A DNA stretch of 64,000 bases from Pedobacter kyungheensis (GCF_000812965.1 NZ_JSYN01000014.1:1-64000), one strand, 5' to 3'; positions 33,081 through 42,591 are shown, counted from the stretch's first letter. The notes: generated by a model from the letters alone, not told the origin. Numbers and translations are program-made.

Positions 33081-33479
33081 TTACGAGCTATAAATCAGCT
33101 TTTTTGCTTCTTTAAGCTTATAGCCATTCTGGTTACTGAGTTCGAATTTTCCTTTTTTCCAGATGTATTTTCCCTTTTTTAGGGTTCTGATCAAAATCAG
33201 GCTTTCCGGATAACTGGCTAAAAAAACTTCGGCTTTTCTATTATCGGCACTAAAAATAACAGCAGCAATGGCTTTGTAATTTGCTGTAGAATCGACCTGA
33301 TGTAGTTTGATTTTTTGCTCAAAAACCCTGATGCAATCCTTTTTAAGCTGGGAGTAGGTATAACCGGCCGAACCGATACAGCCATGCTTATCGCGATCGG
33401 CACCTGTAATAACCTGTGCATAACCAATTTTTGAGAGCAAAAGCAGGAAACTGCAAAAAACTAATAATTTTCTTTTCAT
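33081..33479 (-). CDS. Small secreted hypothetical protein
   Basis: 132 residues. A clear signal peptide (KRKLLVFCSFLLLLSKIGYAQ) is followed by DRDKHGCIGSAGYTYSQ and KKDCIRVFEQ, a two-cysteine motif that could form a disulfide, then a compact beta-rich domain ending KGKFELSNQNGYKLKEA. I recall similar 'HGCIGSAGY' proteins in Bacteroidota but know no function. It lies next to the previous small secreted gene on the same strand, 51 bases upstream of that gene's longest start. Confidence 0.6.
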   Translation of the reverse strand: MKRKLLVFCSFLLLLSKIGYAQVITGADRDKHGCIGSAGYTYSQLKKDCIRVFEQKIKLHQVDSTANYKAIAAVIFSADNRKAEVFLASYPESLILIRTLKKGKYIWKKGKFELSNQNGYKLKEAKKLIYSS

Positions 33480-33684
33480 TTAAGTAGTTCATTACCAGTT
33501 TAAAAGTAATAAAAAACAAATACCAAAGCAAAAAACGAGAACAGGTATGATGAACAGAATAAAAAAAGGCAGGCTTACTTTTCTGAAAAGCTAAATGTAA
33601 ATAATTTGTTGCTTATCGAAATTTAATATTGAGTTTATCTGTAACTGGAATCAAATGGGTAAATTAGTGTAATTTTAGGAGAAC

Positions 33685-33894
33685 ATGGAAAACTACCCAA
33701 ATTTAGCGAACGCTGCTGATCTTCCTGAGCGAGATTTGGAGATCGTAATCTTTAATGGAACGGCAACAGACAGCGTGGTTCAGCAGACATTATCAGATGA
33801 TGTTGAAGATCTGGATTACCTTTTGCGCTGTCGCAATAATTTTAGAAATGCAATCGGTATGGTGAGGGGCATATATCAGACTCAACTGGCCTAA
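33685..33894 (+). CDS. Hypothetical protein, 69 residues
   Basis: Acidic, soluble, without signal peptide or known motif (LPERDLEIVIFNGTAT, then DDVEDLDYLLRCRNNFRNA). It has an upstream AGGAGA seven bases before the ATG, a better ribosome-binding site than most genes here, which supports a real gene. Function unknown. Confidence 0.5.
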   Translation: MENYPNLANAADLPERDLEIVIFNGTATDSVVQQTLSDDVEDLDYLLRCRNNFRNAIGMVRGIYQTQLA

Positions 33895-33991
33895 TATAGC
33901 TCATTATAGTATTGCAATGACAAACTGTTATTTTTACCTTTTTAAAATTGAGGATGGCTTGCCTGGTGCTTTGCCAGTATTGATTTAAGGG

Positions 33992-34288
33992 TTAACCATG
34001 GCCACGCTCCAGTTGCGAAATCCTGAAAACTTCTCTGGAAATAACCGCAATATTATCTTTAAGATTTTCGCTGCAGCAATGCAATACCGCTATGGATATG
34101 GAAATGCCACTAATTTCTTCGCAAAGTTCCATCTGGATGCAGCAGCCCTGAATGGGTTCAGTTTTTCCTTTGAGCATGCCGAAAATATTCTTGGCCTCCC
34201 TGCGGTCTGTTCCCAGAAAAAATGATCCATACGTATGGAGCCCAATAGGAACAAGTAAGCTTAAAGTGACTGCATATTTGTTTTCCAT
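33992..34288 (-). CDS. Doubtful hypothetical protein, 98 residues
   Basis: The N-terminus resembles a weak signal or membrane segment (AVTLSLLVPIGLHTYGSFFLG), followed by four cysteines in CCIQMELC-like and HCC patterns. A 75-residue ORF on the plus strand (33998-34225) covers the same bases, so at most one is real. Neither is recognised. The minus-strand version is slightly preferred because of its hydrophobic N-terminus. Confidence 0.3.
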   Translation of the reverse strand: MENKYAVTLSLLVPIGLHTYGSFFLGTDRREAKNIFGMLKGKTEPIQGCCIQMELCEEISGISISIAVLHCCSENLKDNIAVISREVFRISQLERGHG

Positions 34289-34426
34289 TATCTATTCAAC
34301 GCTAATTATGGTAATCATCATATCAGAGCGAGAAAAAGATATTAAATATACCAAAAAATGCAAATACTTGTATCAGATCAATTTAACATAGTATAAAATC
34401 GTTACCGTATTTGCTTTTTTTTCTTT

Positions 34427-35704
34427 TTAAGCCATTTCGTGCAGTATGGGTTCATCGGCAACAGGAGCTGTGGTTATTTTAGCTTTCTTTTTTGCCAGGT
34501 TGCTCACTCTCGACATTAAAATAATACCAATGATAGAGATGACCACAATGAGATAGCCAATAACATTGTAATTTTGCAGCGGTGCACCTTTGGCAGGCTG
34601 CGTTACAATCAATCCGGCTACACCGGCAGCAATCCCTCCGGCAATTTGTTGCAACGAAGAATTGATACTCATAAAAGCTCCGCGATCGGCCATATCAGGT
34701 ATAGCGCTGGTTAAGGCCGAAGAGGGAATCATGCGGCTCATTACCCCCATCATCAGTAATACGTTGTAAAATATAACCAGATAAAAAGGCGTAGGACCTA
34801 AATTGGTATAAACTACACACATGATCATCATCCACGCAGAAGCTCCCGCAAAGATTTTAAACTTATCAATCTTGTCACTCAGTCTTCCAACCAGCGGCAT
34901 AATAATTAAAGCACAAACGCCCGATACCATAAATAGCAACGGCAGTTGTTGTGCGGTAAGTTTGAGGTTATTTACTGCAAATGCACTCCCAAAAGGCATC
35001 ATCATAAAGCCACCAATAGAAAGCAGTGCAGTAGCCGTAAAACCAATGCGGTAATCGGCCTTAGTAACGGTATGCAACAAATGTTTAATAGGCGATTTAT
35101 CCGTTTGTACCAGTAAATGTTGGGTTAATGGACGGAGTTTAGCGGCAATGAGCAATGCAATACCGATACTTAAAGCTGCAATCATCCAGAACGGTGCTTC
35201 CCAGCCCCAGGCATCGGCAAGATAAAGACCAATCGGGATGCCCAGTACCTGGCTGGCACCAAAGCCAATCTGTATAAAACCCATTACCCGGCCACGTTGC
35301 TGCAAAGAAAAGATATCGGTAATAATGGCCATAGATATAGAACCGATTACGCCGCCGAACAGGCCGGTAATGATGCGTGCAGCAACCAATAGGGCATAGG
35401 TATGAGCCAATCCGCAGAAAACGGTACCTATAATAAAACCGATGTAAAAAAACAGTAAGAGTTTCTTGCGGTCAAATTTATCGGCAAAACCGGCAGTAAG
35501 CAGGCCCGAAATACCTGCACTGAAGGCATAGGCCGAAACTGCAATACCGAAATTGGCAGGTTTAAGGTTAAGCGATTTCATCAGGATATCGCCAAGCGGC
35601 GACATCACCATAAAATCGAGTATGACCGTAAATTGGGTAACGGCCAGTAAAAATATAACGAGTTTCTGGTAGCCGCTTAGGGCTGCCTTTGGCGTATTTT
35701 CCAT
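34427..35704 (-). CDS. MFS transporter
   Basis: 425 residues with twelve predicted membrane helices. Family motif A-like FADKFDRKKLLLFF sits between helices 2 and 3, and the start FLLAVTQFTVILDFMVMSPLG is typical of the drug:H+/sugar-efflux branch of the major facilitator superfamily. A second cytoplasmic loop motif is VGRLSDKIDKFKIF. It ends a three-gene operon behind a TetR regulator and so is probably a drug or metabolite exporter under its control. The substrate is unknown. Confidence 0.88.
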   Translation of the reverse strand: MENTPKAALSGYQKLVIFLLAVTQFTVILDFMVMSPLGDILMKSLNLKPANFGIAVSAYAFSAGISGLLTAGFADKFDRKKLLLFFYIGFIIGTVFCGLAHTYALLVAARIITGLFGGVIGSISMAIITDIFSLQQRGRVMGFIQIGFGASQVLGIPIGLYLADAWGWEAPFWMIAALSIGIALLIAAKLRPLTQHLLVQTDKSPIKHLLHTVTKADYRIGFTATALLSIGGFMMMPFGSAFAVNNLKLTAQQLPLLFMVSGVCALIIMPLVGRLSDKIDKFKIFAGASAWMMIMCVVYTNLGPTPFYLVIFYNVLLMMGVMSRMIPSSALTSAIPDMADRGAFMSINSSLQQIAGGIAAGVAGLIVTQPAKGAPLQNYNVIGYLIVVISIIGIILMSRVSNLAKKKAKITTAPVADEPILHEMA

Positions 35705-35710
35705 GTTTTG

Positions 35711-35941
35711 TTAAGTAAGCTCACAGCATTCGTAGCCATGGCTGGTAAGTAGATGAATAATTTCGGCATGCGAGAGGGTATAAGATACAATGCGAAGTAC
35801 GCGGTCTATATCCTCGTGGTCTACCGTCCAGGAATTAATGCCCGGGTTGTTGTTCAATAAGCTGCATAGCGATGGATTTGCCATCTCTGAAGTGATATTG
35901 GTTTTGAACAACAGAATGTGATTGAAATTTTCGGGGTCCAT
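35711..35941 (-). CDS. Small HMA-like (ferredoxin-fold) hypothetical protein
   Basis: 76 residues. The pattern HILLFKTNI, LCSLLNNNPGINSWTVDHEDIDRVLRIVS and AEIIHLLTSHGYECCEL matches the beta-alpha-beta-beta-alpha-beta layout of heavy-metal-associated-like domains but lacks the CxxC metal site. It sits between a TetR gene (four bases) and an MFS gene (six bases), so it is co-translated with both. Perhaps an adaptor or a redundant sensor; function unknown. Confidence 0.6.
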   Translation of the reverse strand: MDPENFNHILLFKTNITSEMANPSLCSLLNNNPGINSWTVDHEDIDRVLRIVSYTLSHAEIIHLLTSHGYECCELT

Positions 35942-35945
35942 AATC

Positions 35946-36536
35946 TTATTTTTTAAGTGCTTTTACCACGAGATCAAAAGTTTTCCAGAATACAGCATCG
36001 GTTACTTTGAAAGGGCTGCCATCTAAACTTTTACCTTCCTGATCGAGACGGATGAGGTTGTATAAGGGGGCAAAAGCAATAGACCAGTATACATCAAGGG
36101 GCATCTCCTCAATTTCTCCCCGTTCAATGGCATTGGTCATAAACTGGCCCATGGTCATTTTAAACGCGCTAATAGAATCAGATAGAAGTGTTGATTGGTA
36201 GCTGGAACTCCGTAGCTGATCAAAAAACAGGTTCATTTGCGGATGATTTTTGGCAAATGTATAACGGTTTTCCCATTGTTGATGAAGCCCTTGTTCGAAA
36301 GACATTTCAGGACTAAAATCTTTCATGATGCCCTGCGTCATCGATTCGAGTTCTTCGATGGTGATTTTAACAATCAGATCGTCGCGGTCTTTGTAATAAA
36401 TGTATAGCGTAGCGACTGATATCTGGCAGGCTTTGGCCAGTTTATTCATGCTAAAACCTTCTAAACCGTCTTTTACAATCAGTTCGATGGCTTTTTGTTT
36501 TACAAGCTGTACTTTTTCTGTATCTCTTAATCTCAT
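35946..36536 (-). CDS. TetR/AcrR family transcriptional regulator
   Basis: 196 residues. The N-terminal helix-turn-helix (about 10-55) is FSMNKLAKACQISVATLYIYYKDRDDLIVK. The C-terminal ligand-binding part fits the TetR fold and contains NRYTFAKNHPQMNLFFDQL. It heads the operon with the small HMA-like gene and the MFS pump and probably represses it. The AT-rich region just upstream, with AATGAATGAATATTTATT on the minus strand, may hold its operator. Confidence 0.9.
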   Translation of the reverse strand: MRLRDTEKVQLVKQKAIELIVKDGLEGFSMNKLAKACQISVATLYIYYKDRDDLIVKITIEELESMTQGIMKDFSPEMSFEQGLHQQWENRYTFAKNHPQMNLFFDQLRSSSYQSTLLSDSISAFKMTMGQFMTNAIERGEIEEMPLDVYWSIAFAPLYNLIRLDQEGKSLDGSPFKVTDAVFWKTFDLVVKALKK

Positions 36537-36541
36537 GTGGC

Positions 36542-36571
36542 TACAAAAATAAATAAATATTCATTCATTTA
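36542..36571 (-). promoter_or_regulatory. Candidate promoter/operator of the TetR-MFS operon
   Basis: Minus strand TATTTTTG (36544-36551) fits the -7 consensus TAnnTTTG and would start transcription within a few bases of the ATG at 36536. It is preceded by overlapping ATTC/GAAT dyads (36555-36570) that resemble a TetR-type operator. Confidence 0.35.
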
Positions 36572-36764
36572 ATAGGGTAAAATTTTTTTATTAATTATTT
36601 AGTTGGAAATTAAGATGCTAAATGGAGGGAATATTAGTGAATGATTAAATCTACAAGCATGAAAAAAGTAGATGAAAATATCTTTTTTGTAGTTTTAATT
36701 CTATATATTTAAGGCGCAATAAATTAGTTTTGCCAACCAAATACTTCCTTATTATCTTATAATT

Positions 36765-36941
36765 ATGAATGCCACGTTCCCAATGCTGCCAGGTGTAAAA
36801 ACTTGTCCGAAATGCCCCAAGTGTAAAAACCCTGAGACAGATAGGGTGCCACGCGGGTTTTTATTTAAAACCATATTACCGTTTATTACAGTAAAGCGAT
36901 ATAAATGCTATAGGTGTTTCAATAAGTTTTATGTGATGTAG
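36765..36941 (+). CDS. Small zinc-ribbon protein (58 residues)
   Basis: A short ORF with TCPKCPKCKNPETDRVPRGF near the N-terminus and YKCYRCFNKFYVM at the end. The CPKC and CYRC pairs, about 30 residues apart, form a treble/zinc-ribbon pattern; the middle (FLFKTILPFITVKR) is hydrophobic and basic. It is followed by a strong terminator. Similar tiny zinc ribbons occur in Bacteroidota; the function is unknown. The preceding 228 bases contain no other gene. Confidence 0.7.
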   Translation: MNATFPMLPGVKTCPKCPKCKNPETDRVPRGFLFKTILPFITVKRYKCYRCFNKFYVM

Positions 36942-36973
36942 GAATTTTTGAACAACAATTGATTAAAGTTTTA

Positions 36974-37012
36974 GTTCGGCCTGGCAAAATATTCTACCAG
37001 GCCGTTTTTTTT
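36974..37012 (+). terminator. Terminator of the zinc-ribbon gene
   Basis: CGGCCTGG (36977-36984) and CCAGGCCG (36997-37004) enclose a 12-base loop and are followed by eight T on the plus strand. It overlaps the stop of the convergent pump gene by two bases and could slow both transcripts. Confidence 0.88.
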
Positions 37013-40000
37013 AAGCTATTGGATTAATCTTTGAAATTGTCGACAATTCTGCTTTCGCTTTCTTTTGATAAGCCCAGTAGAAAACTATGGGATATACAAA
37101 GAGGTTAAACAAGGTGTTGGTAATAAGTCCGCCAATAACCACTATGGCCAGAGGTTTAGATGCTTCAGATCCAATGCCTGTAGAAAGTGCCGCTGGCATT
37201 AAGCCAATTGCGGCCATCAAGGCTGTCATTAATACAGGTCTGAATCTGCTGGCAATGCCATCGCGCATGGCATCATTAAAGGTCCAGCTACTGTGGTGCT
37301 TTAATTCGGTTATATTGGTTTTAAATTTGGTAATCAATATCACGCCGTTTTGTACACATATACCAAACAGGGCAATAAAGCCGATACCAGCCGAAATGTT
37401 GAAATTTACCCCTGCAACCAAAAGCGCCAATATGCCGCCAATCATGGCAAAAGGAACATTGTTTAGTACGAGCAAAGCATCTTTAATATTACCAAAGAGT
37501 ACAAAGAGGATAAAAAAGATAAGCAATAAACTGATGGGCACCGCCTGCGATAGCCTGGAAACAGCTCTTTGCTGGTTTTCGAAATCGCCGGCCCACTCCA
37601 GCTGATAGGTTTTGGGTAATTTAATCTGTGCATTTACTTTAGCCTGAGCTTCGGCAATTACACTGCCCATATCGCGGCCGCGGATTGAGAATTTAATGGC
37701 GCCGTAGCGTTTATGTTTATCGCGGTAAATCATGCTGGGACCGGTGATTTTTTTGATGCTCGAAATCTCGCCCAATTGTACATTAGAACCAGAAAGGGTA
37801 GGGATACGCAGTTTGCTGATCGAACTTTCATCGTTCCTGAAATCTTCGGGATAACGGATTACCAGATCAAATTTCTTTTCGCCTTCAAAAATCTGCGTAG
37901 CAGCTTTACCACCAATAGCCATTTCAATTACCGCATTGGCATCGGCCGTGCTTACGCCGTAAAGGGCCATCTTTTTTTGGTCGAGGTTGATCTGTAATTC
38001 AGGCTGACCGAGGTTGCGCAAAATTCCCAGATCGGCAATTCCGTCAACTGTTTTCAGGATCTTTTCAATTTTTTCTTCTTCCTGTTCTATGTACTCGAAG
38101 TTTTCGCCAAAAAGTTTAACCACAATGCTGCCTTTTACCCCGGAAACGGCTTCTTCCACATTATCTGAAATGGGCTGTGAGAAATTTAGGCTAATGCCCG
38201 GGAAACTTTTCAGCTTCTCCTGCATGCGCTCAATGAGCTGTTCTTTGGTTTGCTTGCGCTTCCATTCTTTTTTGGGGTAAATGTCTACGTGGAACTCCAT
38301 GTTGTAAAATCCGGTTGCGTCGGTACCATCATTCGGCCGGCCGGTTTGCGACATGACTTGTTTTACTTCTTCAAAGCTTAAAAAGATTTTCCGCATCTCG
38401 TTAGAGAGTTTTTTGGTTTCATCCAACGAAATACTTAGCGGACCTGTTGCCCGTACATAAATGGAGCCTTCATCCAGACTGGGTAAAAATTCGGTACCCA
38501 AAAACTTAAAGCTAAAAGCCCCAAGCACCAACACTACAATGGAGATGGCAAATACCAAACGTTTTTTACCGAAACATGCATCGTAAAACTTTAGGGTGGC
38601 TTTGGTCATCCAGGTTAAAAAGATGTTGTGCTTCTCTTTTACATTTTTCTTTAGTAACACACTGGCCATGGCGGGTACCAGCGTAAAGGTTAAGATCAAT
38701 GCTCCAAGTAAGGCAAAACTGAGTGTCCAGGCCAATGGCGAGAACATTTTTCCTTCTACTTTTTCGAAAGTGAAAATAGGAAGCAAGCCGGTAATGATGA
38801 TGAGTTTGGCAAACAGGATACCTTTGCCATTTTCCATGCAGGCTTTTTTAATGAAACCAAGCTTGCTCATTTTGTTAAAACGGGCCATACCCACTTTTTG
38901 AGCCCGCATATCCAGTGCCACAAAAATTCCCTCAACCATTACCACTGCACCATCGATAATAATCCCAAAATCGATAGCTCCCATTGAGAGCAGGTTGGCC
39001 GGCATACCTTTTATTTTTAAGCAGATAAAGGCAAAAAGTAAGGCCAGCGGAATAATGATGGATACAATTAGCGTGGTACGCCAATCGGCCATGAACAGGA
39101 ATACAATTAAGGTTACAAACAAAATCCCCTCAAGCATATTGCCCATCACTGTATGTACCGAATAGTTTACCAGGTCTTCGCGATCGTAAAAGGGTTTAAT
39201 TTTTACGTCACCGGGCAACAGGTTCTGGTTAATGTCACTTATTTTTTCTTTAAGTCTGGCAATAACCTCGCTCGGGTTACCACCTTTACGCATCACAACA
39301 ATGCCTTCTACCACATCCGGGTCCTGATCCCGGCCTACCTGGCCAAGTCTCGGTAAGGCCGATTCGGCTACATTGGCAATCGTTTTTACATAAACCGGCG
39401 TACCGTTAATGTTATCTACCACCACATTTCTAATTTCATCGATATTGTTCAGCACGCCGATACCACGCACCACATAGGCTTGTCCGCTTTGTACAATTAC
39501 ATCTCCACCTACATTGATATTGCTTTTAGAAACGGCTTCGAAAAGTTCGGTAGCACTTACACCGTATTGAATGGCTTTTTGTGGGTCGACCGTAATCTGG
39601 TAAGTTTTCACTTCGCCACCAAAACTAACCACATCGGCAATGCCAGAAACGGATAACAATTCGCGTTTAACAACCCAATCCTGTAAGGTTTTTAGTTCCC
39701 GTACCGATGCTTTATCACTGGTGAGCGTATAACGGAAAATTTCGCCTGTTGGACCGTATGGTGGTTGCACTTCAGGTTGTATACCATCGGGTAGATCGGC
39801 TTCATCAAGATGGTTGTTTACCTGTACCCTTGCTGTGGCATAATCTACATCATCTTCAAAGCTCACTTTTACAATCGAAAGGCCGAACAGGGAAGAAGAG
39901 CGGATACTGGTTCGCTTTTCGGTTGGGTTCATGGCGATTTCGAGCGGGCGACTTACAAATTTTTCCACTTCTTCCGCGCTTCGGCCAGGCCATTGGGTAA

Positions 40001-40157
40001 TAATAATGATATTGGTATTGGTTACATCCGGAAATGCATCTATAGTGGTGTTTTTAAAGCTGAAATATCCCGCCAGGATGAGGATAAAAGTGGCAAAAAA
40101 AACGAAGTATTTGTTTTTTAAGGCAAAGCCGATGATATTTTTAATGAGTTTATTCAT
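37011..40157 (-). CDS. CzcA-like HME-RND heavy-metal efflux pump
   Basis: 1048 residues, full-length inner-membrane RND pump with twelve membrane helices and two periplasmic loops. It starts NIIGFALKNKYFVFFATFI and carries TIDAFPDVTNTNIIIITQWPG. The fourth-helix motif AIDFGIIIDGAVVMVEG has the Asp/Asp/Glu pattern of divalent-cation exporters (CzcA, CnrA, NccA). Unlike the pump at 28173 it is not fused. It is the last gene of an outer-membrane factor, adaptor, pump operon placed behind a two-component system. Confidence 0.94.
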   Translation of the reverse strand: MNKLIKNIIGFALKNKYFVFFATFILILAGYFSFKNTTIDAFPDVTNTNIIIITQWPGRSAEEVEKFVSRPLEIAMNPTEKRTSIRSSSLFGLSIVKVSFEDDVDYATARVQVNNHLDEADLPDGIQPEVQPPYGPTGEIFRYTLTSDKASVRELKTLQDWVVKRELLSVSGIADVVSFGGEVKTYQITVDPQKAIQYGVSATELFEAVSKSNINVGGDVIVQSGQAYVVRGIGVLNNIDEIRNVVVDNINGTPVYVKTIANVAESALPRLGQVGRDQDPDVVEGIVVMRKGGNPSEVIARLKEKISDINQNLLPGDVKIKPFYDREDLVNYSVHTVMGNMLEGILFVTLIVFLFMADWRTTLIVSIIIPLALLFAFICLKIKGMPANLLSMGAIDFGIIIDGAVVMVEGIFVALDMRAQKVGMARFNKMSKLGFIKKACMENGKGILFAKLIIITGLLPIFTFEKVEGKMFSPLAWTLSFALLGALILTFTLVPAMASVLLKKNVKEKHNIFLTWMTKATLKFYDACFGKKRLVFAISIVVLVLGAFSFKFLGTEFLPSLDEGSIYVRATGPLSISLDETKKLSNEMRKIFLSFEEVKQVMSQTGRPNDGTDATGFYNMEFHVDIYPKKEWKRKQTKEQLIERMQEKLKSFPGISLNFSQPISDNVEEAVSGVKGSIVVKLFGENFEYIEQEEEKIEKILKTVDGIADLGILRNLGQPELQINLDQKKMALYGVSTADANAVIEMAIGGKAATQIFEGEKKFDLVIRYPEDFRNDESSISKLRIPTLSGSNVQLGEISSIKKITGPSMIYRDKHKRYGAIKFSIRGRDMGSVIAEAQAKVNAQIKLPKTYQLEWAGDFENQQRAVSRLSQAVPISLLLIFFILFVLFGNIKDALLVLNNVPFAMIGGILALLVAGVNFNISAGIGFIALFGICVQNGVILITKFKTNITELKHHSSWTFNDAMRDGIASRFRPVLMTALMAAIGLMPAALSTGIGSEASKPLAIVVIGGLITNTLFNLFVYPIVFYWAYQKKAKAELSTISKINPIA

Positions 40158-40184
40158 TTAGGGAAAAGCTAAAGGATGAAAATC

Positions 40185-41276
40185 TTATTGTGCCTTAAGG
40201 CTTTCGAACAGAAAGACTTGTTTTGAGGCAATTACACGGTCGCCGGCACTAATGCCTTTTTTGATGTAGGTTTTATCGGCAGTTTTATGGCCGATTTCAA
40301 TTTCACGGATATGCACTTTGTTCGCTGCATCCAGCAAAAGCACATAATTTTTGTTTTCGTCGAAAATAACGCCCCGCGAATTAACCACGGGAAGATCTAC
40401 CACTGAGCTGGCCGAAACTTTAACAGTACCCAACATCCCAGGCTTTAACAAAAAGTCGGGATTGGCGATAACTACCCGGGCATTCATCACCTTGCTATCC
40501 TGATCTACCAGGTTGTATATTTTCTCGATCTTACCGGTAAAAACCTGCTCAGGATAGGCCAGGGTGGAGAGGCTAACCAAATTGCCTGCCTGTATGCGCG
40601 AAATATCTGATTCGTAAATATTAATCATGGCCCAAACGCTCGAAAGGTCGGCAATGGTGAATAAACTTTTATCGTTGTCGCCGCGGAGCTGCATGTTTTC
40701 GGTTACGTTTTTTTCGATTACAAAGCCATTTATGGGTGATTTGATGGCGTAGGAACCATTTTTATTGCCACCGTTTAATCTAAGTACGGCATTGGCCCTT
40801 TTTAGTTCTGCTTGTTTAATCTGAAACTCGTTTTTAGCATCTTCGAGCTCTTTTGCTGATGATAAACCACTGGCATAAAGTTGTTCGGCTTGTTTTAAAG
40901 TGCGGTTTGCACTGCGCAACTCGGCATCGGCCGATACAGCTTCTTTATCAAAACCAGCCATTTCTGCACTGTTTACCCTGGCTAGTAATTGTCCGCTGCT
41001 TACCCGGTCGCCCAGCCTTACATTTACCTGGTTTACGGTGCCGCTTACCATCGGGAAAAGCTCCGAGCGGCGTTCTTCATTGGCGCTGATCTTTGCTGAA
41101 AAAATGAGGTCGGTTTTGCCATTAGCTTGTTGTACGGTATCAATCAGCAGGCGTTTAAGCAAAGAATCGGTAATGGTAAATTTCTCTTTCGGGGCTTCGG
41201 TTTTATGTTCGCTGCAAGCCATACTTAAACCTAAAAGCGGAAAAATGATCACTTTTATAAAGTTTTTATTCATCAT
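40185..41276 (-). CDS. CzcB-like RND periplasmic adaptor lipoprotein
   Basis: 363 residues. Lipobox LSMAC near residue 21; two lipoyl half-motifs (PMVSGTVNQVNVRLGDRVSSG and IKSPINGFVIEKNVTEN) flank an alpha-hairpin (about 110-160). C-terminal barrel domains follow. It couples the pump ending at 37011 with the outer-membrane factor. Two adjacent ATG codons (41276 and 41273) are equally good starts. Confidence 0.9.
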   Translation of the reverse strand: MMNKNFIKVIIFPLLGLSMACSEHKTEAPKEKFTITDSLLKRLLIDTVQQANGKTDLIFSAKISANEERRSELFPMVSGTVNQVNVRLGDRVSSGQLLARVNSAEMAGFDKEAVSADAELRSANRTLKQAEQLYASGLSSAKELEDAKNEFQIKQAELKRANAVLRLNGGNKNGSYAIKSPINGFVIEKNVTENMQLRGDNDKSLFTIADLSSVWAMINIYESDISRIQAGNLVSLSTLAYPEQVFTGKIEKIYNLVDQDSKVMNARVVIANPDFLLKPGMLGTVKVSASSVVDLPVVNSRGVIFDENKNYVLLLDAANKVHIREIEIGHKTADKTYIKKGISAGDRVIASKQVFLFESLKAQ

Positions 41277-41285
41277 ATCGGTACG

Positions 41286-42557
41286 TTATTTAAAAATGTT
41301 ACTGCCGGTTACGTAGTTCAGTTCAGCCCTGGAGTTCATCCGTTCTAATTGTACTTTATTGAGCTGGAGCGTATTGGTTTTATAAGCATCATAGAGATCC
41401 AGAAATTCGATTAAGCTAATATTCCGTGCTTTAAAGTTTTTAATCAGCCCGGTAATGAGGGTATTAAAATCACCGCTAAACGTTGGATCAATCTCCTGAT
41501 AGAGTTTTTCGTTGCGCAATGCGGTACGGTAGGCATTAAATACTTCATTTTCGAGTTGAAGCTCCTGTTTTTGGAGTTTGGCGGTTGCATCGTCGATTCC
41601 TACTTTGGCTTTTTTAATTTCGCCCTGGTTGCGGTTGAAAAGTGGAATGGGGATTTTGAGGCCTAAACCAGTATATTTTTCAGGGTAATTCCCTTTGAGA
41701 TCGTAGCTGAGTGAAATTTCTACATCAGGTACGGCCATTGCCTTTTGCAGTTTAAGGTTGAGCTCATTGTATTCGAGATTGGTTTTAGCCAGTTTTAAAT
41801 CGCTCCGGTTTACCCTTGCCGAATCGAGCAACTGGTTGTAAGGTAGCTGTTCAGGGCCGGGTGTTTTTATTGCATCGCCTGGTAAAATCAGGTTAAGTGG
41901 CGTAGCAGCGGGAATGCCGCAAAGCAGTTTGAGGTCTTTGTTATTGTCTTCGAGCTCATTTAAAAGCGCAGCTAATTCCGCTTTCAGTCCAATCAGTAAA
42001 GATTTGATGCGGATTACATCTTTAGCGGCCACATTACCCATTTTCAACTGGATTTCGTATGCGTTTAAAAGTTGTCCGGTCGATTGGATTTGTTGCTCGT
42101 ACAAGGCAACGGATAAGGCAGCGTAATAACTTTGATAAAAGGTGCTTTGCAATTCGAATTTGAGGCTGCGGAGCAAATCAAAATAGGCCAATTCTGATAG
42201 TTTAGTGCCTGTTTGTGCCAGTTTAATGTTTTTATTGCGTTTACCGGCAAGTTTTACAAGTTGTGATAAGGAGGCTGCATATTGCCCGTATTGATAAGAG
42301 GTTTGTAAGAATTTTTTGGTTTCGTGGTTATAAAACAGGTTTTCGTACTCCAGTTCCGGGTTATCAAAAAGGCGTGCGGTAATTACATCGGCATGGGCAC
42401 GATCTATCTCATAATTGGCTGCAATTAAATCGTAATTTTGGCTTAAAAAGCGCTGCTCTGCCTGCTTAAGGTCTAGTTTAAGCGTATCGGTTTGGGCGAA
42501 AGTAACGGGCATGGCATACAGCCAAAAGGAAAGGAATAACAAGTAAATTCTGCTCAT
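41286..42557 (-). CDS. TolC-family outer-membrane factor (CzcC-like)
   Basis: 423 residues. Signal peptide ending VTFAQ, then two TolC/OEP repeats of long helices (LDLKQAEQRFLSQNYDLIAANYEI and QLPYNQLLDSARVNRSDLKLA). LFDNPELEYENLF marks the CzcC/CusC type. It forms the outer-membrane channel for the adaptor and pump encoded directly downstream. Nine bases separate it from the adaptor gene. Confidence 0.9.
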   Translation of the reverse strand: MSRIYLLFLSFWLYAMPVTFAQTDTLKLDLKQAEQRFLSQNYDLIAANYEIDRAHADVITARLFDNPELEYENLFYNHETKKFLQTSYQYGQYAASLSQLVKLAGKRNKNIKLAQTGTKLSELAYFDLLRSLKFELQSTFYQSYYAALSVALYEQQIQSTGQLLNAYEIQLKMGNVAAKDVIRIKSLLIGLKAELAALLNELEDNNKDLKLLCGIPAATPLNLILPGDAIKTPGPEQLPYNQLLDSARVNRSDLKLAKTNLEYNELNLKLQKAMAVPDVEISLSYDLKGNYPEKYTGLGLKIPIPLFNRNQGEIKKAKVGIDDATAKLQKQELQLENEVFNAYRTALRNEKLYQEIDPTFSGDFNTLITGLIKNFKARNISLIEFLDLYDAYKTNTLQLNKVQLERMNSRAELNYVTGSNIFK

Positions 42558-42591
42558 GCGGCAAAGCTATTTTTGCCGGATTAAAGCGGAA

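Noticed and set aside
33998..34225. 75-residue plus-strand frame.
   Set aside because: Overlaps the minus-strand candidate at 33992-34288; neither is recognised and both cannot be real with confidence.
28173..40157. Copper/silver (CusA) specificity for the two RND pumps.
   Set aside because: Both carry the Asp/Asp/Glu pattern in the fourth membrane helix (DFGxIxDGxVxxVE) that marks divalent-cation pumps.
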